Source of the DNA: Deltaproteobacteria bacterium
GTDB taxonomy: Bacteria > Bdellovibrionota_B > Oligoflexia > Oligoflexales > Bog-1112
Direction of reading: 5' to 3'
DNA length: 34,385 bases
NCBI GenBank assembly: GCA_947466225.1
Contig: CANIBL010000024.1
Coordinates: 1 to 34,385 of the forward strand
Positions 24,443 through 33,353 of this stretch are shown piece by piece. A model generated the notes under the pieces. The model did not search any database. It was not told the origin of the DNA and was given only the letters and a program-made list of their open reading frames with translations. The number at the start of each line of letters is the position of its first letter. Positions within the stretch are counted from its first letter, which is position 1. Made by a program: the position numbers and the translations under genes.

Positions 24443-24731
24443 TTTTTTTGCGGAACCAGCTGCGTAGTTTCCGCACCTCCTTGCCATAAGCTGGGAGAGA
24501 AACGAGAGCATGGAGAAACATCCGAATAGAAGACGCGGCCGGCGCTCAGACAGAATCTTCCCAACCTCTAAAAATCGCAGATTAGGCTTTCGTCATGAAC
24601 ACCCAGTTTTATGGCTCCGATTTGTGACCCGCTGAACCCCTTCTGTCTGGCTGCCCGTGTTTTATACTGGGACTCTCTCCAAGCTTATGGCAAGGAGGTG
24701 CGGAAACTACGCAGCTGGTTCTGCAAAAAAA
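24443..24731. mobile_element. Repeat element B: 289-bp MITE-like element with 50-bp inverted repeats
   Basis: The left arm R4 (24443-24492) and right arm R5 (24682-24731) are inverted copies identical at 49 of 50 positions. Each starts outside with T7/A7, contains the GCGCAGCTGG-type core, and continues inward through CACCTCCTTGCCATAAGCT. The 189-bp interior holds the motif shared with element A (24540-24560, minus strand). No transposase and no clear target duplication was found. It separates divergent bioB and the kamA-like gene. A mobile or structured-RNA origin is inferred from form only. Confidence 0.7.
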
Positions 24732-24755
24732 CCTCATAAAAAAGAAAAAAAGAAG

Positions 24756-25877
24756 ATGGAATATACACCCCCTCTCACCCATCGAGCCGCCGCTCAACTC
24801 GGCGTATCCGTAGAAAAATTTACCAACTGGCGTTGGCAGATGCGGCATCAATGCCAAACCTTGGATGATTTGCAAGGTTACTTGGCGCTTTCCCCCACTG
24901 AGCAACAAGGGCTCACCGAAAGCCAAGCGTTATTTCGTACTGGGGTTACCCCCTACTATGCCGCGCTCATTGCGCAGACAGATCCTGCTTTACAAGAAGC
25001 GCTGCGACTCCAAGTCATCCCTCGCAAAGAAGAAGCATTTGATGCCCTTGGCATCTATGATCCACTTTCCGAAGTAGACCACTCTCCCGTACGTGAGGTG
25101 GTGCATGTGTATCCGGATCGCGTGGCCTTCTGTGTTGCAATGCTATGCCCTGTGTATTGTCGATATTGCTATCGAAAGCGTCGCGATGAGGAAACGGGAC
25201 TTCATTATAATCGTCAAATCATCGATCGAGGCATCGCCTACATTGCCTCTCAACCCTCGATTCGAGATGTGCTCATTACAGGAGGTGATCCTCTCATTGC
25301 ATCGGATGCAGCTGTCGAGGAGCTGCTGCAACGTTTGCGCGCCATCCCTCATGTGGAAATCATCCGCATTCACACGCGTACTCCCGTAGCACTGCCGTAT
25401 CGCATCACCAATGAGCTGGTGGAGATGATCCAACGCTACCATCCGGTCTGGGTGAACACCCACTTTAACAGTGCCTTGGAATTGACGCCGGAAGCAGGAG
25501 AGGCCCTCGAGCGCTTGGTGAATCATGGCATTCCTGTGGGCAATCAATCCGTCTTTTTGCGAGGGGTCAATGATACGGTAGAAAAAATGCATGACCTTTG
25601 TCGCTCCTTGGTGCGGTTTCGTGTGCGCCCGTACTACTTATTTCACCCTCACTTGGTTGCTGGTACAGCTCACTTGCGGCCTTCTGTCCAAACTGGGCTT
25701 GCGGTGATGAAAGGATTACGAGGCAAACTAAGCGGTCTTGCCATTCCAACCTATGTACTCGATACGCCATCGGGCAAAGTCCCCTTGCAGCACAATCATA
25801 TGTTGGGACAAGACGAGCAAGATCTTTTGTTGGAAGATTTACATGGTGAAATTTGGCGAGAAAAAGGGGTTTGGTAA
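24756..25877 (+). CDS. kamA: Lysine 2,3-aminomutase family radical SAM enzyme
   Basis: 373 aa. PLP- and SAM-dependent enzyme that moves the alpha-amino group of lysine to the beta carbon. The cluster motif is C131-x3-C135-x2-C138 (CPVYCRYCYRKR). GGDPL and HTRTPVALPYRIT follow, and the C-terminal TPSGKVPL holds the likely PLP lysine. ATG 24756 is the first start after the repeat; the frame stays open to 24657 but that part is repeat R5. It has only a weak AGAAG site. Both KamA (free lysine) and EpmB (EF-P lysine) are possible; no epmA or efp gene is near. dnaE starts 3 bp after its stop. Confidence 0.88.
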   Translation: MEYTPPLTHRAAAQLGVSVEKFTNWRWQMRHQCQTLDDLQGYLALSPTEQQGLTESQALFRTGVTPYYAALIAQTDPALQEALRLQVIPRKEEAFDALGIYDPLSEVDHSPVREVVHVYPDRVAFCVAMLCPVYCRYCYRKRRDEETGLHYNRQIIDRGIAYIASQPSIRDVLITGGDPLIASDAAVEELLQRLRAIPHVEIIRIHTRTPVALPYRITNELVEMIQRYHPVWVNTHFNSALELTPEAGEALERLVNHGIPVGNQSVFLRGVNDTVEKMHDLCRSLVRFRVRPYYLFHPHLVAGTAHLRPSVQTGLAVMKGLRGKLSGLAIPTYVLDTPSGKVPLQHNHMLGQDEQDLLLEDLHGEIWREKGVW

Positions 25878-25880
25878 ACC

Positions 25881-28800
25881 ATGACAATAGCAGAGTTGGC
25901 CCCCTTTACCCATCTTCATGTGCATTCCGAATATTCTCTTTTTGATGGAACCATCAAGATTAAGGATCTGATCCGTCGGGCAAAAGAACGCGGGCATACC
26001 CACGTAGCCCTCACGGACCATGGCAACATGCACGGGGCCATTGAGTTTTATCAAGAGGCGAAATATCAAGGCCTCCATCCCATTTTGGGTATCGAAATCT
26101 ACCATCGAGCCCCGGAATATTTGGTAGCTTTGGCAGCAGCCTTGGATCTGGAACTTCCCAAGACATTTCATTTGGTCCTATTGGCCAAAGATCTGACGGG
26201 GTATCGTAATTTACTCAAGGTGGCATCCCTTGGGTATTTGGGGCCGAATCTTCAAGAAGTACCGGTGTTGGATTTGTCGCAGTTGTATGCCCATACTGCC
26301 GGATTGGTGGTGCTTTCTGCCTGCCAAATGGGTCTCTTCGGGTTCCTTGTAAAGCAATTGGCCCAAAGAGTATCCCCTGATGTGCCCCTCTTTCCAACTG
26401 AATCTCCGCTGGTACCTGCACTCACTGCATTTGCTGCCGATCTACGCACCCATTTTGATCCGGATAGTGTGTATGTGGAGCTAATCGATAATCAGCTTCC
26501 GGGACAAAAAGCCTTGCTCGAGCGCTTGGTCGAAGCCGCGATCCACTATGATCTCCCCTATGTTGCTACTGCAGATGCTCATTACCTGGATCCAGAACAC
26601 AAAGAAATCCATGCCCTTGCGGTAGCGATTAAGAATAAGCTGACCCTGAAGGACATTCGGAAACGCTTGCGTCAGAGTCGGTTCCATTTTCTTTCGCCGA
26701 CAGAAATGACGCACGCCTTTTCTAAATGGCCGCTGGCCCTATCCAACAGCAACGTGATTGCAAGGGCTTGTACAGGCTTGCAAATTCCCATGGGACAATA
26801 CTTTCTACCCAAAATTGACTTGGGCACGGGAGAAATTCCAGTAGATGCCCTGCGTCGCTTAGCCAAGGAGGGGCTTGAGGCACGATTGGACCTCCTGGTA
26901 AAACTCTATCCAGAGGGGACATTTACCGAGACTAAGTACCAAGAGTATCGAGATCGATTGGACTTTGAACTTCGGGTTATTATCGAGATGGGATTTTGTG
27001 ATTACTTTCTCATCGTGCAAGATTTTATCGGATGGGCCAAGAAACAAGACATTCCCGTTGGGCCTGGCCGAGGTTCTGGTGCTGGCTCTTTGGTTGCCTA
27101 CGCGTTGCAAATTACCGATATCGATCCGATTCCCTACACCTTGATCTTTGAACGGTTTTTAAATCCAGAACGGGTTTCCATGCCCGATTTCGACATCGAT
27201 TTTTGCCAGTGGCGTCGTGATGAAGTCATTGCATACTGCCTGCAAAAATATGGAGCCAATCGCCTGGCGCAGATCACCACCTTCGGAAAAATGCAGGCCA
27301 AAGCTGCAGTAAAAAGCGTGGGTCGTGCCATGAACCTGGCCTACTCCCGTGTCGATGTATTTACCAAGTTGTTTCCTCCCGATCTAGGTCTCACTTTGGA
27401 GAAGGCCTTGGAGATGGAACCCCGTCTGCAAGAGGCCATGAATAAAGATGAGGAGCTGCAAACGTGCATGGAATCGGCCTTGCAGCTAGAAGGGCTTGTG
27501 AGTCATACCTCCGTTCATGCGGCAGGTATTGTAATCTCTGCCACCGATATGACCGATTATTTGCCCATCTACACCACCGATGGAAAATCTTTCATCACCC
27601 AATATGAGATGAAACCAACAGAAAAAGTGGGATTGGTGAAGTTCGATTTTTTGGGCCTTAAAACCCTTACCGTAATTCACAAAGCCGTGCAGTTGGTGCG
27701 ACAAGGGCCAGCACCTGACTTTGACATTCGCACCATTCCGTTGCAAAGCGAAGCGGTATTTCAGCTAATCTCCGCTGGTCATACGTGTGGCATTTTCCAG
27801 TGTGAAGGGGGCGGTATCACTCAGCTGATTATCAAGCTCAAACCTTCTACTTTTGAAGATATCATCGCATTGGTTGCGCTCTTTCGACCAGGTCCTTTGG
27901 GGTCGGGTATGGTAGATGACTTTGTAGAGCGCAAACACGGGCGTCAAGCCATTACCTACTCTCATCCTCTTCTCGAGCCAATTTTACGTGATACCTATGG
28001 GATGATTTTGTACCAAGAGCAGGTACAGAAGATTGCCGCTGTTCTTGCCAACTATAGTTTGGGAGAAGCAGATCTCTTGCGTCGTGCGATGGGGAAAAAG
28101 ATCCCAGAAGAAATGGCTCAACAAAAAGACCGGTTCTTAGAGGGGGCAGCTGTCAATGAAATTGACAGCAAAGTTGCAGAAGAAATTTTTGACCTTATGG
28201 CAGAATTTGCCAACTACGGGTTCAACAAAAGTCACTCGGCTGCGTATGGATTGGTGAGTTATCAAACGGCCTATCTTAAAACCTATTTCCCTGAGCCATT
28301 CTTTGCTGCCAGTATGACCTGCGATTTGGATAATACCGATAAAGTGATTCGGTATATCGAGGATGCCAAACGGCAGAAAATCGAAATTTTGCCTCCTTGT
28401 GCGCAAAACTCGGAAGTGCTGTTTTCGGTTCCGGGGAAAAATCAGATTCGTTTTGGCCTCGCTGCGATCAAAGGAATTGGAGAAGCTGCGGTTCGGCCCA
28501 TGGTAGAGGCAAGACTTGTTGGTGGGCCTTTTGAAGATTTAGCCGATTTTGCACACCGGGTGGAGTTAAGCAAAATCGGAAAGAAAACCCTGCAGCTTCT
28601 CGCTTCCGTAGGTACCTTTGATGCTTTTGGATATAGCCGACAATTTCTCATGGACCATGCAGAAGCATGGATGCAATTTAGTTTCCAACATCATGAATCC
28701 AAACGATCCGGCCAACGAAATCTCTTCGCTCTCTCCTCGCTCACGGCAGCCCCTACGACACGCCCCCTTCTGTGGGCTGAACATCGCATAGAAGGCAAAA

Positions 28801-29456
28801 AGTGGCAATTTTCCCACCTCTTAGAAGAAAAGCGATTGTTGGGGGTCTATCTTACAGCTCATCCTTTTCAAGCTTTTTCAGAAGATCAACGGGCCTTTTC
28901 CAATGTAAAAATTGTGGATCTTCCCAACTTAGTTCCTGTCGATGGAAAACCCTTCCAGCGGAAGAGTATACGCATGGTGGCTTTCTTAGAGTCTGTCACC
29001 TATAAGCGTACCAAAAAAGGCACCCTTATGGCATTCATTCGCATTGAAGATGGGCAAAGTTCTGTAGAAGCCATCCTTTTTGGGGACAAAGTCAAACCCG
29101 AAACTATGCCGCCTCTGCGGACGCCTGTGCTTTGTGAAGGGTCCGTATCACCTGGTATGGAAGGCAGCGGGTATCGATTCTTGCTAGATGAAGTACTTCC
29201 TTTGGAAGCTTTTCGAGAAAAGCATGTGCGAAAACTCTCCATTATTTGGCAAAGCCAAGACATTCCCTCATTGGAATTTTTTTCGCATCTATCCTCGTGT
29301 TTTGATGTGCACCCTGGGTCAGTTGAAGTAGAAATTCAGTTGCACTTCGAACATGCAAAGTTGGTTTTTTCTTCTACCAAACGAATTTCTTTGCGAGATT
29401 CTTTGTTGCAATTCTTACAAAATCAACTCCATACTCGTATGCAGTACCATGCATAA
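25881..29456 (+). CDS. dnaE: DNA polymerase III alpha subunit
   Basis: 1191 aa, normal for DnaE1. Replicative polymerase. The N-terminal PHP domain has THLHVHSEYSLFDG (H13, H15) and LTDHGNMHGA. The palm carries GPGRGSGAGSLVAYAL and the catalytic aspartates D436 and D438 in PDFDIDF, with VKFDFLGLKTL as the third site. The helix-hairpin-helix region (IKGIGEAAVRPMVEA) and the OB fold (GTLMAFIRIEDGQSSVEAILF) follow. It lies 3 bp after the kamA-like gene and is very likely cotranscribed with it. AGGGG about 10 bases upstream is the likely ribosome-binding site. All core motifs are intact. Confidence 0.97.
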   Translation: MTIAELAPFTHLHVHSEYSLFDGTIKIKDLIRRAKERGHTHVALTDHGNMHGAIEFYQEAKYQGLHPILGIEIYHRAPEYLVALAAALDLELPKTFHLVLLAKDLTGYRNLLKVASLGYLGPNLQEVPVLDLSQLYAHTAGLVVLSACQMGLFGFLVKQLAQRVSPDVPLFPTESPLVPALTAFAADLRTHFDPDSVYVELIDNQLPGQKALLERLVEAAIHYDLPYVATADAHYLDPEHKEIHALAVAIKNKLTLKDIRKRLRQSRFHFLSPTEMTHAFSKWPLALSNSNVIARACTGLQIPMGQYFLPKIDLGTGEIPVDALRRLAKEGLEARLDLLVKLYPEGTFTETKYQEYRDRLDFELRVIIEMGFCDYFLIVQDFIGWAKKQDIPVGPGRGSGAGSLVAYALQITDIDPIPYTLIFERFLNPERVSMPDFDIDFCQWRRDEVIAYCLQKYGANRLAQITTFGKMQAKAAVKSVGRAMNLAYSRVDVFTKLFPPDLGLTLEKALEMEPRLQEAMNKDEELQTCMESALQLEGLVSHTSVHAAGIVISATDMTDYLPIYTTDGKSFITQYEMKPTEKVGLVKFDFLGLKTLTVIHKAVQLVRQGPAPDFDIRTIPLQSEAVFQLISAGHTCGIFQCEGGGITQLIIKLKPSTFEDIIALVALFRPGPLGSGMVDDFVERKHGRQAITYSHPLLEPILRDTYGMILYQEQVQKIAAVLANYSLGEADLLRRAMGKKIPEEMAQQKDRFLEGAAVNEIDSKVAEEIFDLMAEFANYGFNKSHSAAYGLVSYQTAYLKTYFPEPFFAASMTCDLDNTDKVIRYIEDAKRQKIEILPPCAQNSEVLFSVPGKNQIRFGLAAIKGIGEAAVRPMVEARLVGGPFEDLADFAHRVELSKIGKKTLQLLASVGTFDAFGYSRQFLMDHAEAWMQFSFQHHESKRSGQRNLFALSSLTAAPTTRPLLWAEHRIEGKKWQFSHLLEEKRLLGVYLTAHPFQAFSEDQRAFSNVKIVDLPNLVPVDGKPFQRKSIRMVAFLESVTYKRTKKGTLMAFIRIEDGQSSVEAILFGDKVKPETMPPLRTPVLCEGSVSPGMEGSGYRFLLDEVLPLEAFREKHVRKLSIIWQSQDIPSLEFFSHLSSCFDVHPGSVEVEIQLHFEHAKLVFSSTKRISLRDSLLQFLQNQLHTRMQYHA

Positions 29457-29482
29457 TTAGATTCTTATTTTCCTTTTTCCCG

Positions 29483-29488
29483 TATAAT
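29483..29488 (+). promoter_or_regulatory. Perfect -10 hexamer upstream of the 29574 gene
   Basis: TATAAT at 29483-29488, in the 117-bp gap after dnaE. No convincing -35 word at 16-18 bp. The predicted leader of about 80 bases holds the (AATC)5 tract and a TATTCGAATA palindrome (29519-29528). Confidence 0.4.
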
Positions 29489-29529
29489 CCCGTTGAAACC
29501 CATCAAGCTCTTCTTCTATATTCGAATAA

Positions 29530-29558
29530 AATCAATCAATCAATCAATCAAATGAATG
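29530..29558 (+). repeat. Tetranucleotide tandem repeat (AATC)5 plus degenerate units
   Basis: Five exact AATC units (29530-29549) followed by AATGAATG (29551-29558). It lies between the -10 word and the ribosome-binding site GAAGGAGGAG, 16 bases before the start codon, so in the leader rather than the coding part. Confidence 0.85.
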
Positions 29559-29573
29559 TAGAAGGAGGAGAAT

Positions 29574-31400
29574 ATGCACCGCTCACTTTTCTGCTTGTTT
29601 CTCTGCTTAGGTTTCATCCAAGTCGGATATGCTGAGCCAATTGAGTCTAGCATGCAAGAGCTTGAAAAACAGATGGATGCGTACTTGCGTCTCTATGAGC
29701 AAAATCAAGAAGTGTTTACGGTATATCATGGAAAAGCGGTGACGAATGTCCGCGATAAAAGTTTGATGCTATATCGACATATTTGCCAAAGTGTGGAATT
29801 TAAGCCTATATGTAAACCGGCTAAAGAAGAGATTATGGCCTACTTTGAGGCGAGGCTTACAAAACAGGCAGATAAAAAAACGGATTATGATTATGATACT
29901 CTGCAGCCAATCGTAGAAGAGTTGCGGAGAAAAATGGCCATACTTAAGGCAGAGTTCCATCGGAGAATGTCGGAAGAGCTTATCCAAAATAGAGAGTTAC
30001 ATCCTACTATCAAGACCCGACGCGATTTCAATCAGGTAATCCGAACTATCTACCAAAGTGATGCCATACAGGCTCATTTTTCTGCATATGAAAAAAATTA
30101 TTTGCATCATGCAGATGGTATTTTTGGTATTGCTCTGCTGTCAAAAAAATTGAAAGGAATTATCGAAGGAGAGACTTTCTCTATTGAACGCGATGATTTC
30201 CTTTTAGGAGTTGACGAAATAGCCCAAAAAATTCGAACGGAATTTCAACGTATTGTGAGAGAAGATCCTCGTGTTTTGCAAAAAATACAACTTCCATATG
30301 GGCATAAAGAAAAAGAGTGGGCTCGAGAAGAATGGAAAGCACAGGGATTTCATGCTCTAAAAATTCCTGAAGTAAGCGAAGAACAATTCAAGTTGATTCA
30401 ACAAATTCAGTCTTATGATAGCAAAACGTTGCAACTTTTGATTGATGGTTTATATCTGAAAGCTTTCTGGCGTTTGCGCAGTATGGGTTTCATGAAACAA
30501 GCATCTATCGTAGAAAAATGGATTACCGATACCGCATGTGCAGATACACAAGTGCAAAGTATTGGCACATTGGGCGGGGGAGTCACGGTTACTAAGTTGG
30601 TAAAGTATCCATTTGGGATTAAAGGCGTGTACAAACCGGTGGTAAAACCTGGGGATCCCTATCGCGGATTGATCCAGTGGCTCGGGGATAAAGTGGCTCG
30701 GTATCGACATGAAGTGGCAGCGTATCGAATTGACTGGTTGTTGAATTTGAATTACGTACCGATTACCAAAGAAGTGCATCTTGCAGATGGGGTAGGATCT
30801 TTGCAGTATTTTGTGGAACCTGCCACACAAGCTCGATTTATGAACCATTCCCATAATCCCAAAACCAGTTCACGCTGGGCTAAACATCGCGGCCGTGCAT
30901 TGGAAGATGGTAACATCCGGTTATTGGATTGGATTATCAGCAATGCGGATCGAAATGTTGACAATTATCTTCTACAAGATGACGGGCAAGTGATTCTCAT
31001 CGATCACAGTTTTAGCTTTTTCTACAAGACACCTAACACGCCAACTGCTGCAGGATTTGAGAAAATGATCCCCAGTCGAAGAGTGTACTATGCCCTTCTG
31101 TACTGCACTGATCATCCAGAGGTAATTGAAAAAGAATTGTTCCATTGGGTTAGTAAATGGGATTTACATTTGGTAAAAGCACGCATTCAGTATGCAACCA
31201 GGACGCTACAAAAGTTGATTCAAAAAAAGGGGGAAGATGTGGTATTTGCCAAATCGGACGCGGTGGATCGACAGATGGGGGTCGAACGCCCCGATTTGAA
31301 GAATTTTAGCCGATTGGCAGTTCTGCGCTCTTATTTGATTGAGTCGGACTCTCAGATGGTTGCTGCAGGGCTTTCTGCCACAAAAGAAGTTGGGAAGTGA
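29574..31400 (+). CDS. Exported kinase-like protein (PI3/4-kinase/FAM20-like motifs)
   Basis: 608 aa. MHRSLFCLFLCLGFIQVGYA is a signal peptide; the ribosome-binding site is GAAGGAGGAG. Residues about 25-290 are helical, charged and unrecognised. Residues about 310-520 carry kinase-like motifs: a Gly-rich loop (GTLGGGVTVTKL), K354 in GVYKP, a RHEVAAYRIDWLL helix, a catalytic-like N457-A-D-R-N-V-D-N464, and a metal-site-like IDHSFSF (D477). This spacing (D-R-x-x-D-N then I-D-H) is seen in phosphatidylinositol kinase-like, FAM20 and HipA-like folds. Protein or lipid phosphorylation outside the cytoplasm is an inference. The C-terminus overlaps the opposite-strand gene by 95 bp. An AATC tract precedes it. 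Confidence 0.75.
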   Translation: MHRSLFCLFLCLGFIQVGYAEPIESSMQELEKQMDAYLRLYEQNQEVFTVYHGKAVTNVRDKSLMLYRHICQSVEFKPICKPAKEEIMAYFEARLTKQADKKTDYDYDTLQPIVEELRRKMAILKAEFHRRMSEELIQNRELHPTIKTRRDFNQVIRTIYQSDAIQAHFSAYEKNYLHHADGIFGIALLSKKLKGIIEGETFSIERDDFLLGVDEIAQKIRTEFQRIVREDPRVLQKIQLPYGHKEKEWAREEWKAQGFHALKIPEVSEEQFKLIQQIQSYDSKTLQLLIDGLYLKAFWRLRSMGFMKQASIVEKWITDTACADTQVQSIGTLGGGVTVTKLVKYPFGIKGVYKPVVKPGDPYRGLIQWLGDKVARYRHEVAAYRIDWLLNLNYVPITKEVHLADGVGSLQYFVEPATQARFMNHSHNPKTSSRWAKHRGRALEDGNIRLLDWIISNADRNVDNYLLQDDGQVILIDHSFSFFYKTPNTPTAAGFEKMIPSRRVYYALLYCTDHPEVIEKELFHWVSKWDLHLVKARIQYATRTLQKLIQKKGEDVVFAKSDAVDRQMGVERPDLKNFSRLAVLRSYLIESDSQMVAAGLSATKEVGK

Positions 31401-31896
31401 GATAATCCTGATTTTGATTACGAAATCTCTCGACCATTTCTTCTGCACATTTTTTGTAGAAGCGTACCTGTAACCCTTCGCCTTCTTCTGATAGGAAATG
31501 GGCGAAGGCACGATCAGAAAGAAAAAACAGATAACAAGGCGTTTCAGCTACAACTGTTGCACTACGGGGGGCGGGGTCAAAGAGACTCAACTCACCAAAT
31601 GCAGCGCCGCTTTCCAGATGGGTGAGGCGCAACATGGTATTTCGCAAAGGGTCATTTTTGTAAATCGACACAGTTCCTTTCAGCAAAATATATAATCCTC
31701 TGGTAAGGTCCCCTTCAATTACGAGGTTGCTCTTCTCGCTCGATTTAATAAAAGAGCCTTTTTTATACAGTCGTTGTAGCTCTTCCGTATGGAGCTGGGA
31801 AAAGAGGGTGATATTGTGCAGTAAGGCTGCCCCCTCTTCGGGATTGCGAAATGCTTCGGCTAATTCCAGAGAGGACTCAAAGGACGAAAGATCCAT
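31306..31896 (-). CDS. Single-domain cyclic-nucleotide-binding protein
   Basis: 196 aa from ATG 31896, with AAAGGAAAC upstream; the frame is open to 31977 but that part contains repeat R6 and the end of the CBS gene. Residues about 30-150 form a cNMP-binding beta-roll (NLVIEGDLTRGLYILLKGTVSIYK), with the phosphate-binding cassette GAAFGELSLFDPAPRSATVVAE containing the Glu and Arg that contact the nucleotide. No helix-turn-helix or enzyme domain follows; the tail is polar and Gln/Ser-rich. It may be a free cAMP sensor. It lies downstream of cbs on the same strand, separated by 62 bp holding R6. Confidence 0.86.
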   Translation of the reverse strand: MDLSSFESSLELAEAFRNPEEGAALLHNITLFSQLHTEELQRLYKKGSFIKSSEKSNLVIEGDLTRGLYILLKGTVSIYKNDPLRNTMLRLTHLESGAAFGELSLFDPAPRSATVVAETPCYLFFLSDRAFAHFLSEEGEGLQVRFYKKCAEEMVERFRNQNQDYLTSQLLLWQKALQQPSESPTQSNKSAELPIG

Positions 31897-31917
31897 GTTG
31901 TTTCCTTTAATTATGGT

Positions 31918-31952
31918 GTTTTTTGGGACCAGCTGCGCAGTTTCCAAAAAAC
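31918..31952. repeat. Solo copy R6 of the dispersed hairpin repeat
   Basis: T6 and A6 runs flank the core AGCTGCGCAG (31931-31940). The outer arms GTTTTTTGG (31918-31926) and CCAAAAAAC (31944-31952) pair perfectly over 9 bp. It lies between cbs and the cyclic-nucleotide-binding gene, both on the minus strand. Confidence 0.75.
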
Positions 31953-31958
31953 ATATCA

Positions 31959-33314
31959 TTATCGAACCCGCGCCCATTCAATCAAATCAATCTTTGTTAA
32001 AATCCGAAGAGGCTTTTGATTTGAATCGATGATTACTACACTCGCACTATGGGAAATGAGCTCTTGCAAGGATTGAAGAGGGGTTTGCAAATCCACTGTC
32101 GTGGGTCGCAAACCCATGTACGTGCGCACATTTTCTTCCACGCCTTTCAGAGTCGGATGTAAGCATAGTTTATTATATAGATCTTGTTCATGGATCATGC
32201 CCACCAATTCGCCATCTCCATTGACAGCGGGAATCTGAGAAAACCCATATTTTTGCATCATCGTGATGGCTTCAACTAAAGGCGCCTCATCTAAAATCGT
32301 ATGCAAAGGTTGAGGCCGTAGTTGATCCAACAATGTTTGTACGGTACCCTCAATCGGTTCTCCTTGTAAAAATCGATTCTCTGCCATCCAGCGATCATCT
32401 ACAAATTTTGTCATGTAGTTGCGAACTCCATCTGCCAAAATCACCACGCAATTTTGTCCGGGTTGCAGATGAACCGCTTCTTTGAGTGCGGCCCACATGG
32501 CAGAACCGGAAGATCCCCCGCACAGAAGGCCCTCTTCCCGAATTAAGCGTCGTGCAAGGCGAAAGGAATGGTAGTCTGACGTTTTTACCCAGCGATCTAC
32601 GAGGCTTCGATCCAGGACTTTTGGGATAAAATCATATCCAATGCCTTCTACTTTATACGGTGTGATAGGACCGGGGCCTGCGAGGATAGAACCGATGGGG
32701 TCTACGCCAATCACTTGGCAGGTTGGAGCCATCTGTTTTAGCTTGCGTGCGACACCAGTCAGTGTGCCTCCTGTGCCCGCTGTGATCACCACCATATCCA
32801 CTCGCCCATCCAATTCTGCTAGAATTTCTTCTGCAGTAAAATTTGCATGGACATCTGGGTTGGCTGGGTTGCTATATTGATCCAAGATATGTGCATGGGG
32901 CAGTTCCTTTTCTAAGCGTCGCGCTACGCTGATATGACTTTCTGGAGAGTCAGAGGCTGCTTCTGTTGGGGTACGAATGATTTTGGCCCCCAATGCTTCG
33001 AGTACCACCTGCTTTTCTCGACTCATCTTCTCAGGCATGGTGATGATGACATTATAGCCTTTTACTGCCCCCACAAGGGCGAGACCAATGCCCGTATTCC
33101 CAGAGGTCGCTTCAATGAGGGTATCTCCAGGCCGAATCCGGCCTTCTTTTTCTGCTCGTTCTACCATATGTAAGGCGATTCGATCTTTCACTGATCCGCC
33201 TGGATTCATAAATTCACATTTTGCGTATACATTACAAGATAGTGAGGCTGTAACCCGTTGGAGACGAATCAGGGGGGTCTTGCCAATTGTGTCCAAAATG
33301 CTATTGTGCCGCAT
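31959..33314 (-). CDS. cbs: Cystathionine beta-synthase with C-terminal CBS domains
   Basis: 451 aa. PLP enzyme that joins serine and homocysteine. The catalytic domain (about 1-320) has the Schiff-base lysine K43 in [21 protein letters not shown] and GTGGTLTG for PLP phosphate binding, and CGGSSGSA. Two CBS motifs follow (about 330-450), a Bateman module that usually binds an adenosyl ligand and regulates activity. There is no N-terminal haem domain, as usual in bacteria. CysK-like cysteine synthase activity cannot be excluded, but the CBS module favours the name. GGAG lies 7 bases before ATG, and a promoter is seen at 33354-33382. Confidence 0.93.
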   Translation of the reverse strand: MRHNSILDTIGKTPLIRLQRVTASLSCNVYAKCEFMNPGGSVKDRIALHMVERAEKEGRIRPGDTLIEATSGNTGIGLALVGAVKGYNVIITMPEKMSREKQVVLEALGAKIIRTPTEAASDSPESHISVARRLEKELPHAHILDQYSNPANPDVHANFTAEEILAELDGRVDMVVITAGTGGTLTGVARKLKQMAPTCQVIGVDPIGSILAGPGPITPYKVEGIGYDFIPKVLDRSLVDRWVKTSDYHSFRLARRLIREEGLLCGGSSGSAMWAALKEAVHLQPGQNCVVILADGVRNYMTKFVDDRWMAENRFLQGEPIEGTVQTLLDQLRPQPLHTILDEAPLVEAITMMQKYGFSQIPAVNGDGELVGMIHEQDLYNKLCLHPTLKGVEENVRTYMGLRPTTVDLQTPLQSLQELISHSASVVIIDSNQKPLRILTKIDLIEWARVR

Positions 33315-33353
33315 ACATATCTCCGCTGGAGGGATTTTTTATCTAATCGCTTA

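Noticed and set aside
24443-24492. Repeat arms as Rho-independent terminators
   Set aside because: The T/A runs lie outside the stems on the wrong side for termination by transcripts entering from either neighbour.
24297-24521. 74-aa minus-strand open frame through R4
   Set aside because: It runs across the bioB leader and the repeat. I kept the peptide pattern as a finding but not as a gene, because no ribosome-binding site or homology is visible.
24433-24741. Target-site duplication around element B
   Set aside because: The flanking bases (GGCTGGGATG on the left, CCTCATAAAA on the right) do not match.
24657-24755. N-terminal extension of the kamA-like protein
   Set aside because: It is translated repeat R5; the family-like sequence begins at MEYTPPL.
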